Below are positions 26,576 to 36,678 of a DNA stretch of 64,000 nt, piece after piece (positions within the stretch are counted from its first letter, which is position 1; every line of letters begins with the position of its first letter). This DNA comes from Bin5 sp965218625 (GTDB lineage: Bacteria > Chloroflexota > Anaerolineae > Caldilineales > Caldilineaceae). A program made the translations under genes and the position numbers. The DNA is taken from assembly GCA_965218625.1 (NCBI GenBank), contig CBDCLG010000015.1, positions 248,001 to 312,000 of the forward strand, given 5' to 3'. The notes beneath the pieces are model-generated. The model saw nothing but the letters and a program-made list of their open reading frames with translations. It was not told where the DNA came from and did not search any database.

Positions 26576-26579
<4 letters not shown>
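24672..26579 (-). CDS. ABC-F family ATPase, Uup-like
   Basis: A 635-residue protein with two ATPase domains and no membrane part. Domain 1 has GVNGSGKTT, LSGGQRKRVALARAL and LDEPTNHID. Domain 2 has GPNGAGKST, LSGGERRRLYLLRTL and LDEPTNDLD. A linker rich in charged residues separates them, and a C-terminal coiled coil (about 560-630) follows, as in Uup. ABC-F proteins act on the ribosome or on DNA-related processes; the C-terminal coiled coil favours the Uup branch. The ATG overlaps the stop of the upstream acyl-CoA synthetase gene (ATGA), so the two genes are coupled. Confidence 0.9.
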
Positions 26580-28549
<1,970 letters not shown>

Positions 28550-28602
28550 GATAAGTTGTGAGTTGGGTATGGAATGGCGGAAGCAAGTTGTCGACGCGAG
28601 CC

Positions 28603-28631
28603 ATTATAGCGAAGAATCGGATAAATGGAAA
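28603..28631 (-). promoter_or_regulatory. Promoter of the acyl-CoA synthetase operon
   Basis: On the minus strand: TTTCCA (28631-28626), 17 bases, TATAAT (28608-28603). Predicted start is near 28596, giving a leader of about 47 bases. Confidence 0.6.
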
Positions 28632-28657
28632 TGAGTTGGGCTGACAAGGGGCTGGCT

Positions 28658-29371
28658 TCAGGGAAAATCCTGGAGAGCCGACCAGATAGAGAGGGCGATG
28701 AGCGCGAGGCCGGGCCAGCGGAGTAGCCGGGCGGCGTTGCCGAACGACGGCGTACGCTGGCGCATAAGCCGCTGCGTGAGCAGAGACAGTTCGCCGAGAA
28801 GCAGGAGAATTGTCCCCGCGGCCAGCGTGCCGAAGAGAGGGCGGGTCAACGCCAGCCCGGTGCCGAGACCGGTCGTTGTAAAGAGCAGGAGCAGGTATGC
28901 AACAGCCGCCGCTGCCAGCCGGGGTTCAAGGCCGCGCGCCTGCGTCAGCAGTGCGCGACAGACCAGCGAACCTATCGCGAGCCACAGACACAAGAGGAGC
29001 CAGCGCGGGCTGCCGAAAGCAGTACCGAACCGGGCCAGTGCTGCGATGAAGAGGAGATGACCGAGGACGGAAGCGGAGAAGCCGATGCGCGTACGCATGG
29101 GCGTGGCCGCGCCCGCCAGAAAGAGGCCCCCCGAAACCGCGAACGTCAACCCTGCGGCGACGCCGAACGCGTAGCGGGCGCTGTCGGTTCCGGCGCGGGT
29201 AAGCAGATAGCCATACCAGGCCAGAAGAAGCAGGGCGAAAGCAGAGGCCGCATGGACCCAGGGCGGCACAAGACGTTCGGCTGTGGGAGATTTGCGGAAG
29301 AGGAATCCACCGACCAGGAGGGCAGCCCAGACGATGAGCAAGCCCCAGGCGATGAAATCGAGTACGGGCAT
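28658..29371 (-). CDS. Polytopic membrane protein, possibly YhhN/TMEM86 (lysoplasmalogenase) family
   Basis: A 237-residue, strongly hydrophobic protein with about eight predicted membrane segments and short Arg-containing loops. The arrangement and a segment containing VLGHLLFIAAL resemble the YhhN family, some members of which hydrolyse lysoplasmalogens. The family's conserved acidic residue in the Gly-rich helix is not evident (FAVSGGLFLA), so the assignment is weak and activity is doubtful. It lies 62 bases downstream of the next gene on the same strand. Confidence 0.55.
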   Translation of the reverse strand: MPVLDFIAWGLLIVWAALLVGGFLFRKSPTAERLVPPWVHAASAFALLLLAWYGYLLTRAGTDSARYAFGVAAGLTFAVSGGLFLAGAATPMRTRIGFSASVLGHLLFIAALARFGTAFGSPRWLLLCLWLAIGSLVCRALLTQARGLEPRLAAAAVAYLLLLFTTTGLGTGLALTRPLFGTLAAGTILLLLGELSLLTQRLMRQRTPSFGNAARLLRWPGLALIALSIWSALQDFP

Positions 29372-29434
29372 GGGCGCGCTACCTCGTCCGGCGAGGGGAG
29401 GGCGAGGGCCAAACGGGAGCTTCCTCCGGTTTTC

Positions 29435-30073
29435 TCACTTTGTGCGGTTGGCAGCGTACCCGAGGAGTTGCGGTTCGGCCCACACTGCCCAGTTCCAGCG
29501 GCTGTTGCCGAGGCCATCGGTCATCAGCTGCAGGACGGCAGGCTGTCCGGCCTGGTTCGGCAGATCGGTAACGAAGCGTTCCCAGCTGCATGTCTGCTTG
29601 GTATCGCTCCAAACGCGCACGCCGTTGAGCAGAACGCGGAAGGCGCAGAAATTGTCGTCCTGCATCTGCGCGCCGTCGCGTATGCCGATTGCGAACCGTA
29701 GGCGAAGTCGTTCAACCTCGGCGGGAACGCGCAGTTCATATTCGACGACAGCGCTGCCCTCCACCGGTGGGTGCTGCCACAGGGCGGGCCGCTGCACCAG
29801 GCCGCAGCTTGCCGTGTCGAGCCGCACTTCCATCAGATCGGACGTGCGCGTAGCGCTTTGGCGGGATTCGGGAAAGGCCTCCAGGAGGTCGCATTTCCAC
29901 ACAAGGACAAACTCGTCATCGTCGGCGCCTTCCTCTTCCATCAGACTCTGCCACAGCTCCTCCTGCCACTTGAGATAGCCCACATATTGGGAAAGCTGCA
30001 AGAGCGACTGTTCGTTTAGATCACGGATGCGCCGGATGACCGCGTCCAAAGTTTCCTGTTCAGCTTCGTTCAT
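29435..30073 (-). CDS. Unknown protein with coiled-coil N-terminus and beta-sandwich-like domain
   Basis: A 212-residue protein, starting at the ATG at 30073 in preference to an in-frame start at 30115 whose extra residues look unstructured. The first 60 residues are helical and charged (ETLDAVIRRIRDLNEQSLLQL), followed by an acidic patch. From about 90 onward it alternates hydrophobic and polar residues, with VEYELRVPAEVERLRLRFAI and a Trp-rich end. This recalls the NPCBM-like carbohydrate-binding fold, though I cannot place it in a family. There is no signal peptide. It probably belongs to the string of small minus-strand genes around it. Confidence 0.6.
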   Translation of the reverse strand: MNEAEQETLDAVIRRIRDLNEQSLLQLSQYVGYLKWQEELWQSLMEEEGADDDEFVLVWKCDLLEAFPESRQSATRTSDLMEVRLDTASCGLVQRPALWQHPPVEGSAVVEYELRVPAEVERLRLRFAIGIRDGAQMQDDNFCAFRVLLNGVRVWSDTKQTCSWERFVTDLPNQAGQPAVLQLMTDGLGNSRWNWAVWAEPQLLGYAANRTK

Positions 30074-30136
30074 AGCGAGTTTCTGGCATCCGGTGGGCGT
30101 TCGGCGGGCAAGCAATGGACAGAGTTCTGAGACCGG

Positions 30137-30646
30137 TCAGAATGAAGCGCCCATCATCGATTCCCAGCGGGAAGCGGCGGTCGGGTTGCTAAGGAGCACC
30201 AGGGCTACGTAGGTCGGCTCAAACGGGCGGCGCAGCAGTCTCATGCCCGCTTCGCGCGGGATCATGCTGCCCTTTTTGTGGTTGCAACGCTTGCAGGCGG
30301 TGGTCAGATTTGTCCAGCTATGGTCGCCGCCGCGACAGCGCGGCACGACATGGTCGACCGTCAGCCCATGTTTGCCGGGCGTGTCGCCGCAATACTGGCA
30401 CGTGTATGCGTCGCGCAGGATCACTGCGCCGCGGGTTGGCGGTACCGAACGGTGGGGCAGGCGAACGTAGCGGGTCAGGCGGATGACAAGCGGCTCCGGC
30501 AAGGCGTGATTGGCGCTGTGTAGCATGCGCTCGGTCGCTTCGACCAGCTCCGCTTTTTCGCGCAGCAGCAGCACAACAGCCCGCCGGACGGAGACCAGAC
30601 TCAGCGGTTCAAATGTTGCGTTCAGCACCAACACGGAACGGGACAT
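30137..30646 (-). CDS. HNH endonuclease domain protein
   Basis: Starting at the ATG at 30646, the protein has 169 residues. It carries a zinc-supported HNH fold: CQYC (83-86), VDHVVPRCRGG with His99 as the catalytic residue, TNLTTAC with Asn113, and CKRC (118-121). The N-terminal SVLVLNATFEPLSLVSVRRA block is typical of a widespread group of free-standing HNH proteins in Actinobacteria and Chloroflexota. The in vivo target is unknown; phage or mobile DNA association is not evident here. An in-frame start at 30712 would add 22 residues without family similarity. Confidence 0.85.
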   Translation of the reverse strand: MSRSVLVLNATFEPLSLVSVRRAVVLLLREKAELVEATERMLHSANHALPEPLVIRLTRYVRLPHRSVPPTRGAVILRDAYTCQYCGDTPGKHGLTVDHVVPRCRGGDHSWTNLTTACKRCNHKKGSMIPREAGMRLLRRPFEPTYVALVLLSNPTAASRWESMMGASF

Positions 30647-30725
30647 GGGATAACTCGTCGCGAGGTTCGCGGCAAGCGGCAAACGGCGAGCACGCTGTAC
30701 TCCGATCTGCAACGCTCAGGACAAC

Positions 30726-31127
30726 TTACACCAGCGCCACGACGCGCGTGCGCACGATAACCTCCATGAGGAAGAAGCAGACGATGGCAAACAGGACTGT
30801 CTTTACATTCTCGTTCTTCAAGCGACTCAGATAGAGATAGGCCGCGGGCAAGGTAATGACTGCGACGATAGCGTAGAGAATATGCACAAAGGCGCGCGCC
30901 AGATTCTCTCCCAGCCCCTGGCTGTAAAGGAGCCATCCCAGCAGAAACTCCACGACCATCAGCAACTCACCGATTGCAGCAGCGCCGTACCAACTGCCGT
31001 CCAGCGGGCGGGAACGGAACCGAAACCAGAGCGCCCATAGGCCCAACGCAATGAAAAACAGGATGCCAGTTTGGGCCAGACCGCGATGAATGTTACTCAA
31101 TACCTCCGAGAACACGGCAAATTGCAA
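30726..31127 (-). CDS. Small four-segment membrane protein
   Basis: The 133-residue protein has four hydrophobic helices (about 18-36, 47-69, 79-101 and 110-128) and positively charged short loops. The family is not recognised. The start codon used here is TTG at 31127, because no ATG is available in front of the first helix; the exact start is uncertain. It lies between the glycoside hydrolase-like gene and the HNH gene on the same strand. Confidence 0.65.
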   Translation of the reverse strand: MQFAVFSEVLSNIHRGLAQTGILFFIALGLWALWFRFRSRPLDGSWYGAAAIGELLMVVEFLLGWLLYSQGLGENLARAFVHILYAIVAVITLPAAYLYLSRLKNENVKTVLFAIVCFFLMEVIVRTRVVALV

Positions 31128-31184
31128 ACGGTAAGTGTACAGATATCGATAAGCGTGTGCTTCGCGCCAACCAGACGCGAAGGG

Positions 31185-32516
31185 CTACCGCTGGGGATGG
31201 ACGCTGAAGTACTGGTGCAGCACCGACTCGACCAGCCCGCCAATCTCATAAGTTTCCCATCCTGGACTGCCTGCCAGGGAGAAGATGCAGCCGCCGATTA
31301 CATACGAGTCCTGTTGCATCGCCCGGTCATACCAGACCAGCTGCTCGGCGTAGGCGCCTGGACCCCACGAGCCGAAACCATGCTGCGTCCAATACTCCTG
31401 GAAGTCCTGCCAGCCCAGCGCCCGTTCGGGGCCAGGCCGATTGGCAACCAGTCCATCGACGCCCAATTCGGTCATCACGAGCGGAATTGCCCTGCCGGCC
31501 GGTTTCAAAAACTGATTGTATACCTGGCGGTACCGCAGGGTCAGCCAGCCGGTGTCGTGAGGTCCTACACCGGGATAACGCCCCTGGCCATCGCGGGTGG
31601 AATTGTAGTAGATGGTAGGCGCGGAATACTCGTGCAGGCCCAGCCAGCCGCCATGGGCCTGGGCTTCGGCGACGGCTGGCAGGAAGTGAGGCCACCACTC
31701 CAGCGGTGGCTGACCTGTGCCGAAGTTGCCGATCACACTGCGTAGGCCGCCTTGGGCGAGTATTCGAACTCGTTCGACCTCGAACTCGGCGAGACGCTTG
31801 AACTCATCCTCGTTTCCGGCCACCGGCTCGTTGTAGGCTTCCCAGCCGTCGTAGTGGCGGCGGCGTTCCGGATGGTCGGCCAGGGGCCAGAGGCGATTGG
31901 CGAACTCCTGCGCGGCGGCCCTTGCGTTGAGATTGCCCAGCTGCAGCTGGGGTAGGTCGATGCGGCCAATCAGTTTCACGCTCGGGGCCGCTTCCTTGAT
32001 CTGGCGCGCAAAGTTAAAATCCAACTCCAGTGTCTTGACGACCGCAACGCCCCCGGTGCGCAGCAGATTGAAGACGCTGGAATGATTGCGCGTGATGAAA
32101 AGCCCCAACTTGCTCGGCGGACCGGGCGGAAAGGGCGTGACGGTCGGTGTTGGCGTGTTGGTCGGGACCGGCGTGTCGGTTGGGAACGGGGTTGCCGTCG
32201 GATCGGACGGCGTCGGCGTCTCCGCCGCGACGGCGGGGCGCAGTCCGCGCATTTTTACCCAGGGCAAAAAGCCGTAGTGGGCGTCAGGGGTCGCGGCAGA
32301 CCCTGAGATGGAGGAGGCGTCAAGCAATCCGTTGCCTTTCTTGCATGCGCCCGCGAGCACACCGAGGCCGGCAACTGCGGCGCGCAGGAAGCGGCGTCGC
32401 GACCAGAGTGTCTGACTGCGCCTGCCGGCTGCGGGCTGCGGCGAATCTTGAGAATCCAGTTCGGGACTGTCGTGCCCGTCCGTGAGGGAAGAAGGGGTAG
32501 GATGCTCTGTTGACAT
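31185..32516 (-). CDS. Tat-exported lipoprotein with glycoside-hydrolase-like TIM barrel (clan GH-A type)
   Basis: The 443-residue precursor has a twin-arginine signal SRRRFLR (39-45) leading into LAGAC (lipidated Cys58). A Pro/Thr-rich linker (about 100-135) follows, and then a catalytic-looking barrel. The barrel shows GWEAYNEP (a proton-donor Glu in the N-E-P motif) and VMTELGVDG (a nucleophile Glu) near the C-terminal end of the fold, as in clan GH-A. It should act outside the membrane on a polysaccharide, though the substrate and GH family are not assignable from sequence alone. The ATG lies only 6 bases after a -10-like TATAGT, so the message may be leaderless. Confidence 0.8.
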   Translation of the reverse strand: MSTEHPTPSSLTDGHDSPELDSQDSPQPAAGRRSQTLWSRRRFLRAAVAGLGVLAGACKKGNGLLDASSISGSAATPDAHYGFLPWVKMRGLRPAVAAETPTPSDPTATPFPTDTPVPTNTPTPTVTPFPPGPPSKLGLFITRNHSSVFNLLRTGGVAVVKTLELDFNFARQIKEAAPSVKLIGRIDLPQLQLGNLNARAAAQEFANRLWPLADHPERRRHYDGWEAYNEPVAGNEDEFKRLAEFEVERVRILAQGGLRSVIGNFGTGQPPLEWWPHFLPAVAEAQAHGGWLGLHEYSAPTIYYNSTRDGQGRYPGVGPHDTGWLTLRYRQVYNQFLKPAGRAIPLVMTELGVDGLVANRPGPERALGWQDFQEYWTQHGFGSWGPGAYAEQLVWYDRAMQQDSYVIGGCIFSLAGSPGWETYEIGGLVESVLHQYFSVHPQR

Positions 32517-32522
32517 GGGAAT

Positions 32523-32552
32523 ACTATAGCATCGACATCGCAGCAGTTCAAA
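32523..32552 (-). promoter_or_regulatory. Promoter abutting the start codon of the GH-like lipoprotein gene
   Basis: Minus strand: TTTGAA (32552-32547), 18 bases, TATAGT (32528-32523). Six bases then separate the -10 box from the ATG at 32516, which predicts a leaderless transcript. Confidence 0.5.
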
Positions 32553-32699
32553 GTGCAGGGCGGGCTTGTCTCTGGACCGACGCGGCCTTGCCCGCCTCGA
32601 ACGGGCGCTATTCCGAACAGGTCATGTCATGATCGAGACGGATCAACTGCGTAGAAAACGAAGAATCTTGAGGGTGTGCCTGGGCCAGATTGCCACCGT

Positions 32700-32728
32700 T
32701 TGCCCGTCGGCAGGAGTTCGGCTACAAT
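32700..32728 (+). promoter_or_regulatory. Promoter of the SelW-like gene
   Basis: TTGCCC (32700-32705), 17 bases, TACAAT (32723-32728). Predicted start is near 32735, 53 bases before the ATG. The -35 box matches that of the ABC ATPase promoter. Confidence 0.65.
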
Positions 32729-32787
32729 ATAGGCAGGGTAATCAACATATCCGGCGCGGGGAGACCGCCTAGCCACAGGAGAGAGCC

Positions 32788-33054
32788 ATGGACAAGTACA
32801 AGGTCAGTATCGAATATTGCGTGCAATGAAACTACACGCCCCGAGCCGTCCGTGCGGCGGCCGATCTGTTGGAGAACTTCACGCCGGCGATTGAAAGCCT
32901 CAAAATGATCCCGTCGGGCGGCGGGCTCTTCGAGGTACTCGCCAACGATACGGTGGTGTACAGCAAGAAGGCTGAAGGCCGTCATGCAGAGGAGGGGGAG
33001 GTGCTCGGCCTCTTCTCGGAAGCGGTCGGCCTGGAACCGGCCCCGCGAACATAA
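32788..33054 (+). CDS. SelW/Rdx-family selenoprotein candidate with in-frame TGA (CxxU)
   Basis: ATG at 32788 follows AGGAGAGAGCC. The frame reads MDKYKVSIEYCVQ, then TGA (32827-32829), then NYTPRAVRAAADLLENF and continues to TAA at 33052, 88 residues in all if TGA is decoded. The redox motif of Rdx proteins sits at exactly this point as CxxC or CxxU after a beta strand (IEYC). Here the second position is the TGA, at residue 14. The rest matches the family: PSGGGLFEV, VVYSKKAEGRHAEEGEV and a final amphipathic helix. A short GC stem (GCCG 32845-32848 with CGGC 32855-32858) lies 15 bases after TGA and might form part of a bacterial SECIS, but this is weak. The alternative is a TGC-to-TGA nonsense change. 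The predicted role is a thioredoxin-like selenol redox protein. Confidence 0.8.
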
Positions 33055-33107
33055 GAAAAGTTCGAGCGCGGTGTCCGATTACAACGCCGCTTGGTTACGC
33101 GAAAACG

Positions 33108-33145
33108 AAACCCGCCGCAATTTTTGTTGCGGCGGGTTTTATTTT
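33108..33145. terminator. Strong bidirectional terminator between the SelW-like gene and nif3
   Basis: AAACCCGCCGCAA (33108-33120), loop TTTTTG, TTGCGGCGGGTTT (33127-33139), then TATTTT. It is a perfect 13-bp stem. On the minus strand the stem is followed by CGTTTTC, so it may serve both convergent genes. Confidence 0.9.
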
Positions 33146-33192
33146 GGGGACGCCCGCGACATGAGCGGCCCACACTTTTTTTCGGAATCGGC

Positions 33193-33948
33193 TCAAAGAC
33201 CGGTCGGGAGGTCAACGAACTCGAAATCGACATTGAATCGTTCGGCCAGGTGCGCGCCGAGGGCCTGTACGCCGACCGTTTCGGATGTGTAGTGGCCGCC
33301 GTAGAGGAGATTGATTCCGGCGTTGACGGCTTCGTAGTACTGGGAATGGCTCGTCTCGCCGGTGATGTAGGCGTCGCAGCCGAGGCTGGCCGCGTCCGCG
33401 ATCTTGTCGGCGCCGAAGCCGCTGAGAATAGCGACCTTCTTCACCTGGGCCGGGCCCTCCGCCTGAACGAGGCGCGGCTCCCCCACCCGCTCCTGATAAC
33501 GCTCCACCAGTTCAGCGAAGATCACCGGCGCGTCACTTTCGGCGAGGACGGCGAGCGGCGTGCCCTTGACGTTGGCCCACCAATCGGTGACTCTAAGACC
33601 GAGCCGCCGGGCCAGTTCGGCGTTGTTGCCCCACTGCGGATGCGCGTCGAGCGCAAGATGGGCGGCATAGAGGTTCAGATCGTGCTCGACAAAGGCGCGC
33701 ACCAGGCGGCCATAGCTGCCTGCAAGTGGCTTCGCCCCGCCCCAGAAAATGCCGTGATGCACCAACATCAGGTCGGCGTCCCGCGCAAGCGCAGCCTGCA
33801 CGCAGGGTAGGTGCGCGTCAACCAGGCCGACGATCTTGTCAACCTGCGGGCGCCCTTCGATCTGTAACCCCTGCGGACCGTAGTCGGCGACCTCGCAGAT
33901 GCGCAGCGTGTCGTCCAGATAGCGGACCAGCGCGTCCCTTTGCATCAA
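33193..33948 (-). CDS. Nif3-like dinuclear metal centre protein
   Basis: The 251-residue protein is a full-length member of the Nif3/YbgI (DUF34) family. It has the metal-binding pair in LMLVHHGIFWG and the C-terminal GHYTSE with His and Glu ligands. It forms a hexameric toroid with two metal ions per subunit in known relatives. The often-seen label GTP cyclohydrolase type 2 is not established biologically. DUF951 is encoded 51 bases upstream on the same strand. Confidence 0.92.
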   Translation of the reverse strand: MMQRDALVRYLDDTLRICEVADYGPQGLQIEGRPQVDKIVGLVDAHLPCVQAALARDADLMLVHHGIFWGGAKPLAGSYGRLVRAFVEHDLNLYAAHLALDAHPQWGNNAELARRLGLRVTDWWANVKGTPLAVLAESDAPVIFAELVERYQERVGEPRLVQAEGPAQVKKVAILSGFGADKIADAASLGCDAYITGETSHSQYYEAVNAGINLLYGGHYTSETVGVQALGAHLAERFNVDFEFVDLPTGL

Positions 33949-33999
33949 CCTGCTCCCTTAGCAATGGTACCGAAGAGAAAAATGCCGGGGTGCGAGTTC

Positions 34000-34245
34000 T
34001 CACTCCTCGCCGTTCCCGCGCCTGGCATTCAATTCTTTCTCTGCCTCCGGACTGCGGCGTACGAACTTCCTCACGCCGCGGGCGAATTTGCGCCGTGGCA
34101 GAAGCACACGCCGACCGCACATCTGGCACAGCAGGCCGATGTCCGCGCCGACGCGCACAATTTCCCACTGATCGCCTCCGCATGGATGGGCCTTGCGCAT
34201 CTGCACGACATCGCCCGTATAGAGCTTCTCATTGATCGCGAGCAT
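34000..34245 (-). CDS. DUF951 protein
   Basis: An 81-residue basic protein matching the small DUF951 family: YTGDVVQMRKAHPCGGDQWEIVR, GADIGLLCQMCGRRV with a CxxC pair, and a Lys/Arg-rich end. Three Cys could bind a metal; the function is unknown. It is encoded in the same direction as nif3, 51 bases upstream. Confidence 0.88.
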   Translation of the reverse strand: MLAINEKLYTGDVVQMRKAHPCGGDQWEIVRVGADIGLLCQMCGRRVLLPRRKFARGVRKFVRRSPEAEKELNARRGNGEE

Positions 34246-34330
34246 GGGGCTGACATCCCCAGGTACTGTATGGTTCCTGCGATCTTGTCACTCAGCGCGG
34301 CGCGGGCCGGACGGGACGAGGCCGGACCGG

Positions 34331-35581
34331 CTATCCAGCTGCCGTTTCTGGGGGACGTGTAGCATCGGCCGTGTTTGCGCCGCTGCGCAGGAGCCCGCCC
34401 AGTGCCAGCAGGAAGCTGAGCAGGTAGACAATCCACCCAAGAATCGGGATCCGCCCCAAAATGACGATCAGCAACGCGCCCAGCATAAGGAGATAGAAGG
34501 GCGCGCGTTCCCCGCCCAACCGTCGACCGATGGCCTCGCCCAGCCAGTAGCCGGTGAGAAGTGGACTGAAAAACCAGACGAGAGCGGAGGCGGCGACCAG
34601 GAAAACGAACATGGCGACAGCGGGCAGCACGCCCCAGAAGGCAGCTGTGAAGATGACAAGCACGATCGATGCGATTGGAATGAATATAAGCAGGACCGCG
34701 GCGATCAGACCGTAGACGCCGGATTCGAGCGGGTTTGCGCGTATTGCCGCCGCCGGGCGGAGCAGCGTGTTGGGCCGGATACGGAAAAGCAGCCATCCGA
34801 GAATGCCGACGCCGATGACAATGGCGGCAGTTCTCAGGACCCAGCGGATGAAAGCGCCGACGATCGAGCCGCCAACGTCCTCGTCGGGCTCCGGGGCTTC
34901 AAACCTGATGTCGCGGGCAATTCCGGCCGGGAGTTCGAGCGGCTCGGTAGCGGTGTACTTGAGCTCGCCGCCGATACGAGCGGCATCATCAATGTAAAAC
35001 TCACCGGCCTGGATATTGGCATCACCGCCAATCACGCCTGCAAAATCGAGCGCGCCCATGCCGCCGGAAAAGTCCCCTCCGATCGAGCCGGAGATTTCGG
35101 CGCCGCCGGCAAAGGCGAAGAGATCACCGCCGATCTCGCCGCTGATGCGGAGCCCTTGCTCGATGGAAGGGAATCCGGTGTCGAAAGAGAAGTCGAAAGG
35201 ACCTCCTGCACCGGTCAGGAAGGCATCGTCCCCGACCAGACCGGAAATTTCGACGCCGGCGCCCGCAACGCGCAAATCGTCCAACACTGCCCCCGCGACA
35301 ACGACGCTGTTACTCGCCGCCCAGAGGTCGCCTTCGATGACCCCGGTCGGCCCAATCTCGATATATTGCGCTCCGGCGATCAGATCTCCCTTTACGATGC
35401 CGTTGATGTAAATCTCATTGGCGCCAACGTATAGATCGTCATCGACAACCTCTCCCTGGGCCACTGTGTAGATTTCATCGTCGGACAGTTCGGCAGAAAG
35501 TGCCGCGCCTGAAACGGCCACTGCCAGAAAGACCACGAGCGTCAACACAAGCCAGCGGTTTGCGATCTTGCCAGAATTCAT
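34331..35581 (-). CDS. Exported bactofilin-like polymer-forming membrane protein
   Basis: The 416-residue protein starts at the ATG at 35581, after GAAGGGG. It has a signal peptide (about 10-30) and then about 180 residues of short Gly/Ala/Asp repeats, such as GDLIAGAQYIEI and GGDFSGGMGALDF. These form a right-handed beta-helix like that of bactofilins. The C-terminal 170 residues contain about five membrane helices. So the beta-helix would lie outside and the helices anchor it. It could scaffold envelope structures, although this is inference. It is the first gene of a minus-strand set leading to DUF951 and nif3. Confidence 0.82.
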   Translation of the reverse strand: MNSGKIANRWLVLTLVVFLAVAVSGAALSAELSDDEIYTVAQGEVVDDDLYVGANEIYINGIVKGDLIAGAQYIEIGPTGVIEGDLWAASNSVVVAGAVLDDLRVAGAGVEISGLVGDDAFLTGAGGPFDFSFDTGFPSIEQGLRISGEIGGDLFAFAGGAEISGSIGGDFSGGMGALDFAGVIGGDANIQAGEFYIDDAARIGGELKYTATEPLELPAGIARDIRFEAPEPDEDVGGSIVGAFIRWVLRTAAIVIGVGILGWLLFRIRPNTLLRPAAAIRANPLESGVYGLIAAVLLIFIPIASIVLVIFTAAFWGVLPAVAMFVFLVAASALVWFFSPLLTGYWLGEAIGRRLGGERAPFYLLMLGALLIVILGRIPILGWIVYLLSFLLALGGLLRSGANTADATRPPETAAG

Positions 35582-35763
35582 CACTTTCGCCCCTTCGGAC
35601 TCCATATGTCAAGAGCTGTTGAACCGGTGGAATCGCCTCGATAGTACACTACAACCTGAAGTGGCCCAAGTTTCCAGCAATGGCAGAAGCTGGGGCAAAG
35701 GGAGTTGTGCGCGTTTGAGCGGTTACGCGCAAGGAAGCGACGTGTTGGAGGAGCCGGCCGGCA

Positions 35764-36645
35764 TCAACCGTGCAAGACGACGTTGTGGAACAGGTCCGGC
35801 TCCTGGTAGGCGCTGGGCGCGGGAAAGGCGCGCGTGTAGCTTTCGTAACGGGAGAGACGTCTGCGCAGCGGTTTGGGCAGCGCGCGCAATGTGGAGGGGC
35901 CGCCGCTGTACTGGCTGGCATGGGCGCGGCTGGCACGCTCCTTTTGGCCGAGAAAGGCGTCCACGTCGATGCGGGCATGGATCGGCGTCTCCCAGCTGGC
36001 GATCTGGACGAGGTCGACGTCCTCGTTGCGGCCCACCTTGCGGGGGTTGCGGCCGGTCAACTGCATGAATTTCACGATCCAGCGCAGCATCCGCTTGTCA
36101 AAACAGGTGTAGTAGAGCTTTTGCGGCCGGTGCGGCGGCATTCCTGCGCCTCCAGGGAGCGCCGGCGCCGCAATCTCCTGACCGGCGGCATAGAAAGCTA
36201 CCGTAGCCGCCTCGCAGCAGCGGACGTGATCGGGATGTCCATAGCCGCCGTAGGGATCGTGGGTGATCACGACCTGGGGCGCCAGGCGGCGGATGTAGTC
36301 CACCAGCTCGACCGCCAGACGCTGCACCGGCTGTTGCACGAGCGCCCTGGGATGCGCATTATCGGGCGAGCCGCGCATGCCGCTGTCGCGATAGGGAAGA
36401 TTCCAGATGCTGGTGATGCCAAGATGGACGGCAGCGCGGGCAAGCTCTTCGCTTCGCTCCTGGGCCAGCGTGCGACCGTCCTGGCGGCGGTGGCTTTCGT
36501 TGACCGTGCCGGCGTCACCGTCGGTTGCGATGATGACATGCACCTGCACGCCCTGCGCGGCGTAACGCGCCAGCGTTCCGCCCGGCCCAAAACTCTCGTC
36601 GTCGGGGTGGGCAAATACACCCAGAAGCGTTCGTAAACCGTTCAT
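35764..36645 (-). CDS. PIG-L/LmbE family deacetylase
   Basis: A 293-residue zinc-dependent N-acetylglucosaminyl deacetylase-like protein. The family signature AHPDDE is at 12-17. A second metal-binding block GYGHPDH comes after VVITHDPYG. Relatives act on N-acetylglucosaminyl-inositol, bacillithiol or mycothiol precursors, or antibiotic sugars. The actual substrate cannot be inferred here. It starts 33 bases after the spermidine-synthase-like gene on the same strand. Confidence 0.9.
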   Translation of the reverse strand: MNGLRTLLGVFAHPDDESFGPGGTLARYAAQGVQVHVIIATDGDAGTVNESHRRQDGRTLAQERSEELARAAVHLGITSIWNLPYRDSGMRGSPDNAHPRALVQQPVQRLAVELVDYIRRLAPQVVITHDPYGGYGHPDHVRCCEAATVAFYAAGQEIAAPALPGGAGMPPHRPQKLYYTCFDKRMLRWIVKFMQLTGRNPRKVGRNEDVDLVQIASWETPIHARIDVDAFLGQKERASRAHASQYSGGPSTLRALPKPLRRRLSRYESYTRAFPAPSAYQEPDLFHNVVLHG

Positions 36646-36678
36646 TTCACTTCTCTCGCTAATGTCGTCATTGTGGGC

